Of a DNA stretch of 64,000 nt, positions 1-11,224 are shown in pieces. The notes beneath the pieces are model-generated. The model did not search any database. It was not told where the DNA came from and was given only the letters and a program-made list of their open reading frames with translations. The position numbers were made by a program, and so were the translations under genes. Source of the DNA: Pararge aegeria (taxonomy: Eukaryota > Arthropoda > Insecta > Lepidoptera > Nymphalidae). Position 1 is the stretch's first letter. The number at the start of each line of letters is the position of its first letter. The stretch spans positions 8,742,001 to 8,806,000 of the forward strand of contig NC_053193.1 in NCBI RefSeq assembly GCF_905163445.1, written 5' to 3'.

Positions 1-299
1 TTTAATATTTTTTTTGGAATTGTTAATTTAAAAACACTGGGACCCCGTTCTTGTCACTTACTGCTCTACTCTTATAGTATTTTTGAGTTAAAATGATTGA
101 AGCGGAAAATTATATACATCTCAATGATTTTTATCGATTCATTCAGAATGGATTCTTAAGGTTAATTGATGGCAATCATCTGTATTGTAAGATCAAAGAT
201 GTCGCATTTCTACGAAGTGAAATCCACATCAAAATAATTGATAACTCGTTGGCCTCGTCGCTAGACAATTGTACATCAAGTTCTATCGATCTATAGCTA
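1..299. other. No recognisable gene
   Basis: AT-rich sequence. A 67-codon plus-strand frame (93-296) has no recognisable motif or splice context, and I do not call it a gene. Confidence 0.5.
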
Positions 300-355
300 G
301 CTTCATAGACGGCTGATTGTAGTCAAGGGCTAACCTGTAGTGGCATAAAAAAAAA
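300..355 (+). repeat. 3' end of SINE family S3
   Basis: This short stretch carries the family's 3' signature, a piece resembling GTAGTCAAGGGCTAACCTGT, followed by an A-run. The rest of the SINE is missing. Family S3 is defined by the complete copies at 41333-41690 and 63425-63712. Confidence 0.5.
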
Positions 356-1005
356 ACACAAAAAACCGAGACAATGAAGGAGCAGCATGTCATGTTATTC
401 TTTAGAATCTGCATACCTTACCTAAATTAAACTTAACAGTCGTTAATAGGTTAACTAAGCTCACCTATTGAGAAACTTCGCTTAGGTCGTTCGTATTATT
501 GTAAAGAACTCTTCCATAATATTTTCTTTAATTACTTTATTATGTACATTTATAGTCGACACGTCATATGCGATAGGTGAAATATGCGCCACGTCCGCTC
601 AAATAAAAAATAAAGATTTTAATTGATTCGTTAATAATTTTGTGTCCATTATTTAGCTCGGAACCACCACTTCCTTATAATTATAATTCAACGGATTTCC
701 TTTGAATGGTTTTATTTGTTCAATCTAATACAACTTATAACGTTCTGACTTGGAGAAAATTAATTAATTGAGAAGCCACTTCGATTTATTGAACTGTTTG
801 TTTAAGTGGGTTACGCAATTTATGATTCCTGTTCTTTCGAGGACTTCACTGACAAAACTCCACTCCAGAAGTTAATTTTATGGAAAGATTTAATTTCCAG
901 TACTTTCGTTGATTGGTTATTTATCAGACTTTTACATTGATATTTAAAGCCTTATATATTAACGTTTGTTTTAAAATATTTATACCAACTGTGCATGAAT
1001 ACTGC
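356..1005. other. Unannotated AT-rich DNA
   Basis: I see no coding frame, known repeat or structured element. Confidence 0.5.
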
Positions 1006-1125
1006 CTCACTAGTGAAGTGGTTAGCATGATCGGTTACAGATTAAAACATCCTTCATTCGATTTCCCATTCGGACTTGGAAAATTGGCGTTTTCACCCCC
1101 GTAATTTGGAGAGCAGGTCAAACCG
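1006..1125 (+). repeat. tRNA-like SINE head, family S4 (degenerate)
   Basis: GTGGTTAGCATGATCGGTTA resembles a tRNA A-box region, followed by a decayed B box about 40 bases on. The same head occurs at 18888-18990, so this is a repeat rather than a tRNA gene. The 63-codon frame over it is incidental. Confidence 0.45.
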
Positions 1126-2374
1126 TCGTCAGTCCTGGTAACGTGTAACGTGGAATTAGATTAGCGTGGAAGGTATTTGCTGTAGAGCACCTGTAGTGTA
1201 CCTTCTCTCTTCAGAGAGGATTCCTGTGACCAGTTGTAAAATGAGGGTGAGTTCCTGAACAGGTGGTTCAAAAAACGATTGGTTCAGTTTGGTTGGAACT
1301 TGCCTCGCTCTCACCCTTCAACTTTTCAACAGATTTTTAAAGAAAATAAGTTATCATTTCAAATCTCCCTTAAATTAGGAACCTGTTTAGCATTAATGCG
1401 CAGAACATTTATTTTGCGACGGTATAATTGACGCAGTGCTTGTATATGGTGCCAGAATTTACGAGATTAAATGTGACCGTAGAATATAGTAGCGGATCAA
1501 GGCCATGATCGGATTTCAATGTTTTTTTTTTTAACTTTGCATTCTAAAACAGATTTTATACTAAACGACTTCAAAGAAGTTTCTGGATTCGGTTCTTTTT
1601 TTTAGCAGTTTTTGATTTACATTGAAAAATGCATTGAAAAAAAAACGTTCACGGCCCTTATCAACGAAGTTTACGAATCGAGAAATGATAAATAAAAGTT
1701 TATGTAAACTTTACGGGAAAAATAAACCCCATTCTCTAACTAGCGTGGTTTTTGAAAATATATCTCTACAAAACAACTTAGTATTGGGGTTCAATGAGAA
1801 AAGGATTGTTTTGTTAATTACTTTAGGTTATCTTCTTCTGGTGCCTTTCTACTATTGGAGGTTGCCCTTCATTTCATCATATAATTTCCTGTCTTATCCA
1901 CACGGAAAAGTTCTGCTGCGTTGGCTATCCCATTTAGGTTATCTTTAATTCTTGTGAAGTACAGATAGATGTACAAATATAACTCATACTTGATCGGTTA
2001 TTATTGTTGGAAGGCGCCTAATCAAATAATTTTGATGGATACCCCATTGAAAGTTTGAACACAGTAAGCACTGAACATTGGGCACTCGATTTTGCCGCGG
2101 ATCAAAACGAGAATTATTAAACTAAATAAAAATACTTGCTTACGCAATATTGTACCGTTTGACATTTTCATGTATGAGAAACACACGCCGACCTTGCTTT
2201 TATTTTACTATGTTAATGAAAGCCATTTTCAATTATCCATGGTTTAATTACGTATATTAATTTTGAATTATTTCATTTCCGTAATATGCTTGTTAACTGT
2301 AGTAAATATATTTGTAAATGTTGAACGGTTCGAAAAGTTGTTCCTACCGAATAGAGCCTAGACTTCTATTTTGT
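1126..2374. other. Unannotated AT-rich DNA
   Basis: Contains a lysine-rich 108-codon frame (1622-1948) that begins in an A-run and has no motif or splice signals. Nothing else is recognisable. Confidence 0.45.
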
Positions 2375-3105
2375 CGACCTCCCTGGTGCAGTGGCGAGCA
2401 CTTTGGTCTAATAAGTAGGGGCCTCCTTGGTTCAATTACCGGTATTTCAAGGTTGTATGAAGGTCGTATCGTTTTTGTTGTTAGAGGCACAAGTAGAAAA
2501 AAATGTGGAAATTGGGCGATTTAAGAATTTTATTTCCAGAATTGGTCTGATCTGGTCTGTTGGGTTGAAGCGATGATAGGTAGGACCTCAATTTCACTAT
2601 CGGAGGGCCGAGTTCGAATTACACGCACTTCTAACTTTTCTAAGTTATGTGCGTTTTAAACAATTAAAACTTGCTTTAATTGTGAAGGAAAACAAGGTAA
2701 CCTGCATACCTGAGAGTTCTCCATAATGTTCTCGAAGGTGTGTGAAGAAGTCCACCAATCTGAACTGGGCCAGCGTGTTGGGCTACGGCCTTGACCCCCT
2801 CCTTCGAGAGGAGATCCGTGCCCTGTAGTGGGCCAGTAATGGGTTGATATGATGATCATGATGGTCTGTTAGGAGGTTCCGGCCGTAGCTAATTACCACC
2901 TTGCCGACAAAGGTGGGCCGCCAGGCTATTTAGTGTTTCGTTATGATGTTGCGTAAAAACCTAGACGGGAAAAAATTCGAGAGCAGGATAATCTATACCA
3001 TAATAGATTATACCTTTACCATTTTATACTGTATCTTACTCAACATCAACTTACCCGGTGAGATTGCAGCCAAGAGCAAACTTGTGGTGAAATAAAAAAA
3101 ATAGA
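2375..3105 (+). repeat. SINE family S3, split by a nested SINE
   Basis: The tRNA-like head (GACCTCCCTGGTGCAGTGG) starts near 2375. The body runs to 2561, is interrupted by an S2 SINE (2562-2861), and resumes at 2871 with the S3 body (GCCGTAGCTAATTACCACC, CGACAAAGGTGGGCCGCCAG) and the 3' end near 3060-3100 (GGTGAGATTGCAGCCAAG). The flanks of the interruption match the order seen in uninterrupted copies such as 63425-63712 on the other strand. I infer the S3 copy is the older of the two. Confidence 0.75.
2562..2861 (+). repeat. SINE family S2 with target-site duplication
   Basis: A tRNA-related head with a B-box-like GAGTTCGAATT is followed by the S2 body (TTCTAAGTTATGTGCGTT, GAGAGTTCTCCATAATGTTC, GGGCCAGCGTG) and a 3' tail of ATGATGATCATGA type. 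The 9-base sequence TGGTCTGTT directly flanks it at 2553-2561 and 2862-2870, as expected for LINE-mediated insertion. The 67-codon minus frame across it has no meaning as a gene. Confidence 0.85.
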
Positions 3106-6100
3106 ACGCGCATTAAAATTGTTATAATTGTAAAGAGCTTTAAGTATGAACACGTTTCAATTCTACCCCCGCAAAGTGAAGTCACAGTAATAGCCACTAG
3201 TAAACGCAAAACTGTTTTATATTCAGCGTGAATATTGTCGGATTAAGAGGAACACTTAAGATTTTTTCCTCGTCATGTTAATGACTTCATTATCCGCACC
3301 ATTTACTGTGCCGTAATTAAATCTGTTATAAACATTCGCTCATTTTTGTTTCAATTATAAATCAGGTTATAAAACTGATAAGTATAATGTTTGTCAAAGC
3401 GCAAAGTGCAGCGTTGGTAGACCCCGACGAGGTTAACAGACGGCTGTAAGTCCGTCAATCAATAGACATCTTAAGATAGTTGCTGAGTTAAAATTTATAC
3501 AATATAATTATGCCAATCAAGTCAAGTAAGTGTTTTAGGATTCCGAAAAAAAGGTGCCCTTAATTCGTCTGTGTTTTCGTTACCTTCGTTGTCTTCGTTG
3601 TCCGTCTGTCGGTCCATCCGTCCATCCGTATTTCACGGTTCGTATTATTTAGAGATAGCTTGAGGTACAAAGTTAAAACATAACCCAAATAATTAAGGTA
3701 ACTGTCTCTTATTGCAGTGAAAGTTTAAGTATCTAGTTTAACGCAATAAAACGATAAATCGAAACAATGAGACTATGAGATTGTTCAATAATTTAAATAA
3801 ATTTATCTCCATCATAAAAATATGGGTAACTTCCCGATGCCGAAACTTCGACATTTCATCGGGATGCAGGTCATCCCGATGAAATGTCGAAGTTTCTAGC
3901 ACAAGTTATATAAAACGATCAGGAAATCAATAATCTTATTAATGTTATCTTAATAATAATCATAACTATACATGTCCTTCTACGATACAGCAGTTTCTCG
4001 CATTATGTTATTTTTTTAAAATTTTGAATAGATCTCATTTCAATTTCGTTAACTTTCGCGTTTCGTTAAAAGCGACATCTCACTAATCAAAATCGGTGGG
4101 TTTGTAGTAAAATAATAAGCCACTGTTAAAATTATAAACCTCTAGTGTGTTATAATTTAGTATTGCCAATTCTGTGTACACAAATCTCTAAACTGAACTA
4201 AATGGATAAATCTAAAAATCATGTTGTCTTTATTCACAAGGGATGTAATTAAAGGGATGGCAATATTTTTGAACTTACCAATGCAGTTCAGTTTTCAGTC
4301 GCGTGCATCCATGTATTAAAAATCGTTAGTAAAACCTGACTTTGTTTAAGCTTAAAATAAATAAAAGTAAACAAACTCAGTGTGTGTACGTCATATCGTA
4401 TATTTTAAATGCATTCAACCAGTATCACAGGAATCATACATCGCCGGCCGTGCAGTCGCTCTATGAAAAGATAAACAAAAACAATACTATTTCCCGTGAA
4501 AAAATACCGAAGCGAAACGCTCTGAAACGTGTGAACGTTGAAATAAAAGAATCTGAAATCATTTGCACCGGAATACCGTAGAATACTAATTTTAGTTTTG
4601 CTCTAGGTATGCAAGATTCCGCAAAATTTTTGGACCGTAGTTGGAAATCGAACGGAATTGGAACAGTGTAATTGGAACGCCTTTGTAAATTTGATCATGT
4701 TCCTTATTAACTGAAATTGTTACTTTAACTTAAAACTCTACGTATTGGAAAGAAAGAGCTTTACTTTGCAAAAGTCTGAATTGCATAACAAAGCTTAATT
4801 TGCTATATTCCGCGACAACCTGTCAAATCATACCGTGAACCGGCTGTTACGCTAAAAGATGGGCTTGATACTTGTAACAAATTTACAAGTAGCAAAGCCC
4901 ACATCTGACTTAAACGCGTGTTAAATGGAATTTAACAACTTTGTAAATTTGATAATTTTCTTTATCGTATTTGTATCGAAATTGTAAAAGTTGAATGCAC
5001 AGAAGAAGTACCTGGTACTCGGTATTTATTAAAACAACTGAGTATCCAAACCCTTAGTACGCACATTTCGCTCTGATACCAGTGCACCCTCTTGTCATGT
5101 TGATTTTAGAACTTGTGACTTTGTAAAGTTTCGGAACGGCCTTTTTTTTAGTGAATTTGTGTGATGTGGTAAAAAAAAAATTTCATAAATTCACCGTATT
5201 TTTTTCTGATTTATCTGATCGTAACAGACTAGGTAAAATACAATACAATGTTTACGTTATAAAACTTTGCACTTTACTTTGTTGCACTTACGCATTCTGT
5301 GGCCTTTTCGCAAAACTTTAGAGTTACGTTACCTTGTATAAAGTTTTGAATACCCTTTAAGTCATCCATATCGAATCACTGATTGACTTTAACACCGAAT
5401 AAAGGTTAGTTTAAATAAAACTTCAATACACTGAATTTCTAATCTAAGTTACCTTTGTTATTTAGAAATGATCTAGTTAATAGTATCATTACTTATAAAG
5501 GGGTTTCTTATCGTCTTCTTTCTAATAGAGCGATGACTCGACTATCCCCTGAATTAGTGAAGTGATCCTAATAGGATCCTTAGGTTTTCATTTGTACATT
5601 TATTGTAGGGCCCTATAAATAAACGTGGAATAACTTCGGAATAGTTATCAAGTGTTTTGTCACAATCTGATCTTTAAAAGGCGCTCCCAGCTAAAATCTA
5701 ATCTGATAGTTACTAACAGGTGGCGAACTCTCAAGTGTCTTCTTCGTACAAGATTCGCAACGAGTGTGTAACCGTCGCTATTAAATGCGTGTTAAAGTAA
5801 ACCAAGTATGGCTCTATTATGGCAATTGTTGTTATTGGTTAGATTTATGTTACTCCTCTTACCGAAGCGTCTCTGCTCCAAATCCAGCCCAATTTGCTTT
5901 CCTCAGTCAGTTAATTGGTACTCCCTACAGGTCGTATTTTACAATCGATCCAGACGAAACTTGGTATATAGGTTTTGCGGCTTATTAAATTTTGTCTTCA
6001 GGGTTTTTTTGTTTGAGGGGTACCCTTTAAATCAATAATTCCTCCCAGAAGAGGCAGAAGGTGGCTAATGGAAATCTCCGCCAAAATGAAATACGATTTT

Positions 6101-7150
6101 TTAATTGAATATGATTGATAAATCTGCTGAGGATCTCCGGCGAGATAGAGCAGACTTCAAAATGTAACTCCATTTTGGTCCATTGCTCACTTTTAGAATA
6201 CCACTATATTGTTGTAAAAAAGTTTGTGCTCGCGAGGTCTACTGTCCGCAGAACTACTAGTTTTATCCAATTGTGGAATAGTTTTAGCCAATCGGAAAGG
6301 ATAGCAACGCTGTCGCTGTTATTCTACGACAATCGACTCCCGGGTATTGGGTACCTACGTAATGCAAGCGCGGAAGTAAAGAAATGGATACGTGCATATT
6401 TCATTCTGCGCGTGTGGTCCAACCGCACATCGGCACGTAATCATGAAATAACACTACTTGCTCTGTTTTGAAAGTTAGATATTATTAAATATTAAATTAA
6501 GTTGTAAGTACGTTAATTATTATGAAAACTTAAATTTTTATGGAAATAATAATTTAATAATAATGTTTTATTTAGATACGCAAAATTTTCATTAAAACAA
6601 ATATAAAAGCCATTCAAAGAATGCAACTAATACTAATTTTATATTTTTTTTACCACTCAAACATGTATCAATTATTGGCTTACATTTTTGAGTCATTGAA
6701 ATTTGACACCTGGTACTGATCAAGTGTAAATAAATTTGAGCCATTCAGACAAGGGTCGAGGGTTTGAGCGCTTACATACCTTCTTAGTCACACAATAATC
6801 TTTCACAGACACATAATCACTATTACACATCCAAATAAATTAACAAAATTAAATATAAATGAAATGTTATTTTACAGATTACAAACATTATTATATGAAC
6901 ACTCTGGGATATCCGTACAGGTTATTTTTTCAACGGTTGCAAAGCTTGCAAAATCTTTAACGTGCACTTCCAGTATTTTTTCTTAATCTTCAAAGAATGT
7001 TTTTGTCAATTTTAACTTCCCTGTTTGATTAATTATAGCTTATCAAACAAGGGGCTTTTTGGTACATCGAACTTCTCGAAAACTACGCGCTTCTGTCTGT
7101 GTCTCTTATTGTCATCTTCTGACTTAACAACAAAGGGGCAATGTAATGTA
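3106..7150. other. Mostly unannotated, AT-rich
   Basis: Holds a tiny trace of a LINE ORF (3412-3450, reading SVGRPRRG then a stop), a pyrimidine-rich run at 3570-3632, and the hairpin at 3842-3896. Frames at 4342-4581, 5785-6038 and 6115-6471 are open but show no motif, splice context or similarity I recognise. No gene is called. Confidence 0.45.
3842..3896. repeat. Perfect hairpin, 25-bp arms
   Basis: Arm 3842-3866 is the exact reverse complement of 3872-3896, with the 5-base loop CAGGT. The arm begins GAAACTTCGACATTTCATCG. It carries no TIR motif and I see no flanking direct repeat. Confidence 0.9.
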
Positions 7151-7151
7151 A

Positions 7152-7236
7152 CATAATATGTGCACATATTATGCCAGAGTGTGTCATATGAGTACGATAT
7201 GTAATTGTGCACATACTACATATCATACACATATGA
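7152..7236. repeat. Two adjacent palindromes
   Basis: Bases 7152-7173 are a perfect 22-bp palindrome centred on GTGCAC. Bases 7184-7236 form a second, imperfect hairpin with about 22-bp arms (TCATATGAGTACGATATGTA against its near-complement). Confidence 0.75.
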
Positions 7237-7239
7237 CCA

Positions 7240-7558
7240 CCTTATGACCTGACCTGATGTCTTATAGGCGGAGCTCCCAACTTAGATCTCTGGCAGAGCA
7301 ATTTAGAAATTTATAATTTGTTATCTGATCCGGTCAAAATATTCTCTGGTCTGGTCTGGCATAGACCGTGGCTAGTTACCACTCTATCGGCAAAGACTCA
7401 AAGGGGAATGTCGTTTCGGTACGACGTCGTGAAGAAACTGATTACGGGTCCCATACCCGTAATCGGTTTAAGCTGCGGTACAACCTAACGCGCGGTACCT
7501 CTTAAACTGCATCATTACATAGCAGCAGGTGATATTGCAGTCAAGGACCCATTTTTCA
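7240..7558 (+). repeat. SINE family S3 (diverged)
   Basis: Contains the S3 body order: TCTGGTCTGGCATAGACC, GTGGCTAGTTACCACTC, CGGCAAAGACTC, then GGTGATATTGCAGTCAAGG at the 3' end. The tRNA-like head is degraded. A local inverted repeat, CGGGTCCCATACCCG, lies near 7445. Confidence 0.6.
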
Positions 7559-7790
7559 ATGATAAATAAATCTATAAAAGGTATACAGTTGGTAAAGTAT
7601 TTTCAAAGCATGAAAAATGTGCTCACTAGCTGTGACCTAAACATTGTGTTACGTAAACGCGTTCTACATTATTACGTATGGCCGGTTCTTCTTTCCGGAT
7701 GCGAATCCTGGACAATCAAGGATGTCAGAAAACGTCTATAAGTATTCGAGATGTGAACCTAGAGCCACAAGGCGAATTGAAGAGGCACCT
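7555..7790 (+). pseudogene. RTE-type LINE ORF2 C-terminal fragment
   Basis: The frame reads MKNVLTSCDLNIVLRKRVLH then SGCESWTIKDVRKRL and a stop. This matches the conserved 'K.LTSRDLN..LR.RVLRCYVFSVLLYGCESWTL' block downstream of the reverse transcriptase in RTE-like elements. Only this block survives, and the frame stops where the family continues 'EAFEMW'. It lies upstream of the exon at 7906 and is probably intronic debris. It belongs to the same broad family as the minus-strand fragment at 33725-34325. Confidence 0.7.
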
Positions 7791-7905
7791 AAAGTAGAAA
7801 AATTAGGTTAAGATAAATTAAAACCAACTATTTTAAGATATGAGATAAAATAGTTTATAGAACGTAGTTTATAGAACGTTCGATTAACAATGGTTTCGTT
7901 TGCAG

Positions 7906-8020
7906 TTCATTTCAAGAGTACTTGGTGTGCTCTGAGCAGACGGTCCTGAGGTCGTGCGGAGATGAAGCCGCTTTGTTCACGAGCGCATTCCTCAAACGGA
8001 TGGCTTCCAATATCATTAAG
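7906..8020 (+). CDS. Internal exon of an unidentified cysteine-containing host protein
   Basis: An internal-exon candidate of 115 bases. The acceptor is TTTCGTTTGCAG and the donor is AAG/GTATGAG. It enters with one leftover base (T) and is then open as SFQEYLVCSEQTVLRSCGDE and on to KRMASNIIK, ending in phase 0. The next exon (10292) starts in phase 0, so the two join without a frame break. The peptide is helix-like with a C-x8-C pair and is continuous with C-x7-C in the next exon, the look of a small disulfide-bonded secreted insect protein. I do not recognise the family. Upstream exons were not found and may lie outside the window or be too short to see. The call rests on splice sites, phase and composition only. 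Confidence 0.55.
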
Positions 8021-8164
8021 GTATGAGTTTTGATTTGAAATATGCTCCAGTTTATTACTGTTGCTCAATTCCGAGCTCGGTGCTATTCCTTATTTATAGG
8101 GAAATTCAAAAGTTTCACTATATATATTGAAAGAGTGTGTAATAGGATTTTTTTCACTAGGACT

Positions 8165-8300
8165 ACCTTAGTTCTTCAATTCTGCCTTCCGAACCGGTGG
8201 TAGAGTCACTACAAACAGAAAGACTTGACGTTTCAAAAGTGCTTATATTAGGCCTTCTGGAAATAAATGAATTTTGAATTTGAATTTAAATTCAATTATT
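8165..8300 (+). mobile_element. LINE 3' end, family K
   Basis: Shares TTCCGAACCGGTGGTAGAGT, CACTACAAACAGA, AAAAGTGCTTATATTAGGCC and a terminal AAATAAATGAATTTTGAATT run with copies at 37195-37326 (plus) and 45421-45519 (minus). The shared 3' boundary with variable 5' truncation is the pattern of a non-LTR retrotransposon 3' UTR. No coding sequence is attached. Confidence 0.75.
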
Positions 8301-8521
8301 ACCATAATTTTTTTTATGGTTAAAAATAAGAAATGGCCAACCTGATGGTAGAAACAAAAAACATAGTTTGTACAGTGCTTGAACATACAATTTTTCATAT
8401 ATAGGTAGGTTTGCAGCGTGGTGCAGAAGAAATTATCTCATTTCATATACGAAATAAACAAAATTAAAGGTTCCTAGAATGAGCTATGGGTACCATTGGA
8501 TACACAATTATATTATATTAT

Positions 8522-8976
8522 ATAACGCCCTGAAAGGCGTGTGATGTTTACCAATTCGCACTGGACCAGCGTGGTAAACTACGGTCTACGGCCTAAACCC
8601 GTCTCATTCTGAGAAGAGACCCTTGCTCTGCAGTGGGACGGAGAAGAGTTTATAATGATGATGACGATTACAAATAATATAGGATCTGTGACAAAATCAT
8701 AAATACGTAATCATAAACAATAGAATTCTGTTGAAGTTGTGATGATAAGAAGTTACATCGTGTGGTAACCAGCATGCTTCAGAGTTCTCCATAACGTCCT
8801 CACAGGCGTGAAATGTTTACCAATTCGCACTGGGCCAGCGTGGTATAAGGCCTAAACCCTGCCCTTTCTAAGAGGAGACCCATGCCCTTTAATGAGTTGA
8901 TTACGATGATGATGATTACAAATAATACAGGACTTGTGACGTCATCATAAATAATAGAATCAAGTCGAAGTTGCGG
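8522..8976 (+). repeat. Tandem-duplicated S2 SINE 3' halves with flank
   Basis: Two copies (about 8522-8742 and 8791-8976) each contain the S2 3' half (TTTACCAATTCGCACTGG, CCAGCGTGGTA, a GATGATGA tail) followed by the same non-SINE flank (GATTACAAATAATA, CATAAATAATAGAAT). Because the flank repeats too, this is a local duplication rather than two SINE insertions. The copies have diverged by many substitutions and small indels. Confidence 0.7.
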
Positions 8977-9831
8977 TTTATAGCTAGATTTATTACTAAA
9001 TTACCTTAGGACCTTAGGATGTAGCTATTAATTTGATTAGTCCTATAATTGATGTATGGGATTTGGGGTGAGCGGAGTTAGTATAATTAGTGTGGCATAG
9101 CTTGACAGAAGGCAACAAATGTTGCTTTGCAATTATGTGTAGCGGCGTGTAGGTACTTGATATAAGCAAAAAAGACTGCCTTATCTGAAAATATATTTCG
9201 TAACCGTTGAGAAAGTAGAGTTTTTAAATTTTGACTTGTGATATTGAGCATGGGTTTAGGTCACAGTAAACTATTGTTAGGGCCTATTATTTTTAAGTGA
9301 TAAGTGGATGGAAAAATTAAAGTGGTGTCGAAATCTCGCGGTTTATTTTCTAACTTGTAAATGTAGAATAATAAGACAACGTGAAAAAAATAATGTTATC
9401 AGTTATGCTTTGTTTTAAATAATGCATTAATAAAATATTTACCTACCTGGCTACCGATTGCGTACTTTAGAATTACAGTTATTTTTATTTTATTCCGCGA
9501 AGTACCTCGTTCTCATTAATGAAGGTTTTAAACCTATACGATAAATAGATCGCTTCTCTTTCGATTCTCCGACGAAAAACTCGTGCGACCTTCTTTTCGC
9601 TTTCGTAGTACAGTATTGTCGCGTATGCGGCTACTGAATATAAATCCCACCTTAGCGTCAAAAAGAAAATATACTATGCTATTCGACGCGGGCTGCCTAC
9701 TTCGATTTTGTTGTCTACAAAAAGTCAACAATTAAAAATAATAAACAATCAAAACAGGATTACTCCTCGTCAATAAGCCCTATAGTATACATATTTTAAT
9801 GGTAGTAATCTGTGAAAGCAGTGGCATGACA

Positions 9832-10090
9832 GGGCTCGGAAACCGGAAAATATTTCAAATTGGTTTCGGTCATTAACCCCTGTATTGGAATAATTTCGAT
9901 TAAGGTTTCGGGTTCTTTTAATCGGTAAAACAGAGAGACCGGTTCTTATTTAATTTCATTCTATCTTCATCAAAATTAACCGGTTTAAGAAACTTTAATT
10001 TTAATTATTAAACGTTATGAAATCGTTCGCTCAATTAAAAAGAAGGATAACCTATAGCATTTCGGTTCGTTCATTCATTGAATTGGTAAA
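9832..10090. mobile_element. Possible hAT-type MITE (degenerate)
   Basis: Begins CAGGGCTCGGAAACCGG, resembling hAT terminal repeats, and contains repeated GGTTTCGGT and ACCGGT motifs. The right terminus could not be fixed and no target duplication was confirmed. Confidence 0.3.
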
Positions 10091-10110
10091 ATACAGGACA
10101 TCAAAATAAA

Positions 10111-10148
10111 TTATTTTACTGCTTAGGGCTTATTTTACTGCTTAGGTG
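10111..10148. repeat. 19-bp tandem duplication
   Basis: TTATTTTACTGCTTAGG(GC/TG) occurs twice in direct succession. Confidence 0.85.
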
Positions 10149-10291
10149 CCTCAATATTGGTATAGAAATGAAAATATTAAATATGGCAGTTTCCACGACA
10201 AAGCGCTGTCACTTAGACAGACGAGCGTTAAACAGCGCATCGTTGCTATCGACTTTTTTCGTTAATCGTTTTCTTTTTTTTAATTTTGCAG

Positions 10292-10429
10292 AACTTTTGC
10301 TTCGAATATCGGGACAAGGAATGCAGTTTGGCAGGCAAAGCGACGGCGACGGACCATAGTGTTTTTTTAATACCCACCATTATAGCAACACTATACTCAT
10401 TGCTATATGGCAACTTTGTTCCGACTTAA
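10292..10429 (+). CDS. Terminal exon; hydrophobic C-terminal tail
   Basis: The acceptor is excellent (a long T-run, then TTTTGCAG). The exon opens in phase 0, reads NFCFEYRDKECSLAGKATAT, then a hydrophobic run beginning SVFLIPTIIATLYSLLY, and ends in TAA at 10427-10429. The C-x7-C pair complements the C-x8-C pair of the upstream exon. A polar AGKATATD stretch before a C-terminal hydrophobic segment of about 20 residues resembles a GPI-anchor signal; a C-terminal membrane anchor is the alternative. I cannot name the protein. Nothing downstream was confirmed as its poly(A) site, though AATAAA occurs near 10746. Confidence 0.5.
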   Translation, partial: NFCFEYRDKECSLAGKATATDHSVFLIPTIIATLYSLLYGNFVPT

Positions 10430-11224
10430 AAACCAATTAGAAAAAAGAATTTCAAAATTAGAACGTGGCTGAAAGCGGGGTTGCCAGTAATTAGTAGACG
10501 AAGTTTGTTGCTAGTTACCGTTGATGCAACGTTTGAGCTGTAAATAATTAATGTAGGTATTGTTTTCTCGGTTAAATGTGAAACTGATGTTTGTATTCTA
10601 GCTCTAGAATGAACCTAAATGGCTAAGCTAGGGTTGTGGATACGTAGATGTTTGGAGCAATGTGATTTTGGGTACTTTTGTTTTGTTCGTCTTCTCTATG
10701 TTTGGCAAGATATCAAGAATAGGTAGGGATACTCGTGTCCGGTAAATAAATAAAACTAAAGATTGCCTTGCTATTTCATGCGTTTAATTTTGGCAAACCT
10801 ACATCCGGTATGTTGAATATGGATCGTAATCTCAAAAAGTAGTCAAGAGCTTTAAAACCAGGTGTATTGCCTACTTTTCTGCTATGCTTAAAGCAAGCAC
10901 AAACCAATTTTCTTATTTACAAAATTAGTGTGTAAGTTTTTCAAGATAAAAAGTATCCTGTATGTATTTCCAAGACCTAACAAAATAAAAAAAAAAAACA
11001 AATTTTACAAAAATTCTTTAATCCTTGCAGCCATTTAAGCATGAAGAGGGAATTAAACTTCCTTTTCGGTCTCTTCCTCTTACCAGTCCATAAATTATAT
11101 TCATTGTTTAATCGTCACTTGCCGTATGTTTTAAAGACAAAAAAATAAATGAAACAGCCTTTCGCTTTAAGTCTATAAGTAGTATAGTTGTTATTTTAGG
11201 ACGTGATGTACGAACGATGTTTGG
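10430..11224. other. 3' flank of the putative gene; nothing else recognised
   Basis: AT-rich. It may contain the 3' UTR; an AATAAATAAAAC stretch near 10746 could be a poly(A) signal. Confidence 0.35.

Larger units (their letters stand above)
8021..10291 (+). other. Inferred intron between the two exons
   Basis: A 2.27-kb interval bounded by GTATGAG and by a long T-run plus TTTTGCAG. It carries only repeats: a LINE 3' end (8165-8300), duplicated S2 SINE segments (8522-8976), a possible hAT-type MITE (9832-10090) and a 19-bp tandem repeat (10111-10148). This agrees with an intron. Confidence 0.5.

Noticed and set aside
1216..1246. Possible 31-bp micro-exon between TTCTCTCTTCAG and GTGAGTT, ending ATGAGG
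   Set aside because: Splice-like on both sides and could even hold a start codon, but too short to support and its phase does not match the exon at 7906 directly.
1622..1948. 108-codon plus frame
   Set aside because: Starts in an A-run, has no domain or splice context, and its length is not surprising in 64 kb.
6115..6471. 118-codon plus frame
   Set aside because: No recognisable motif, no homology I can name, no regulatory or splice context.
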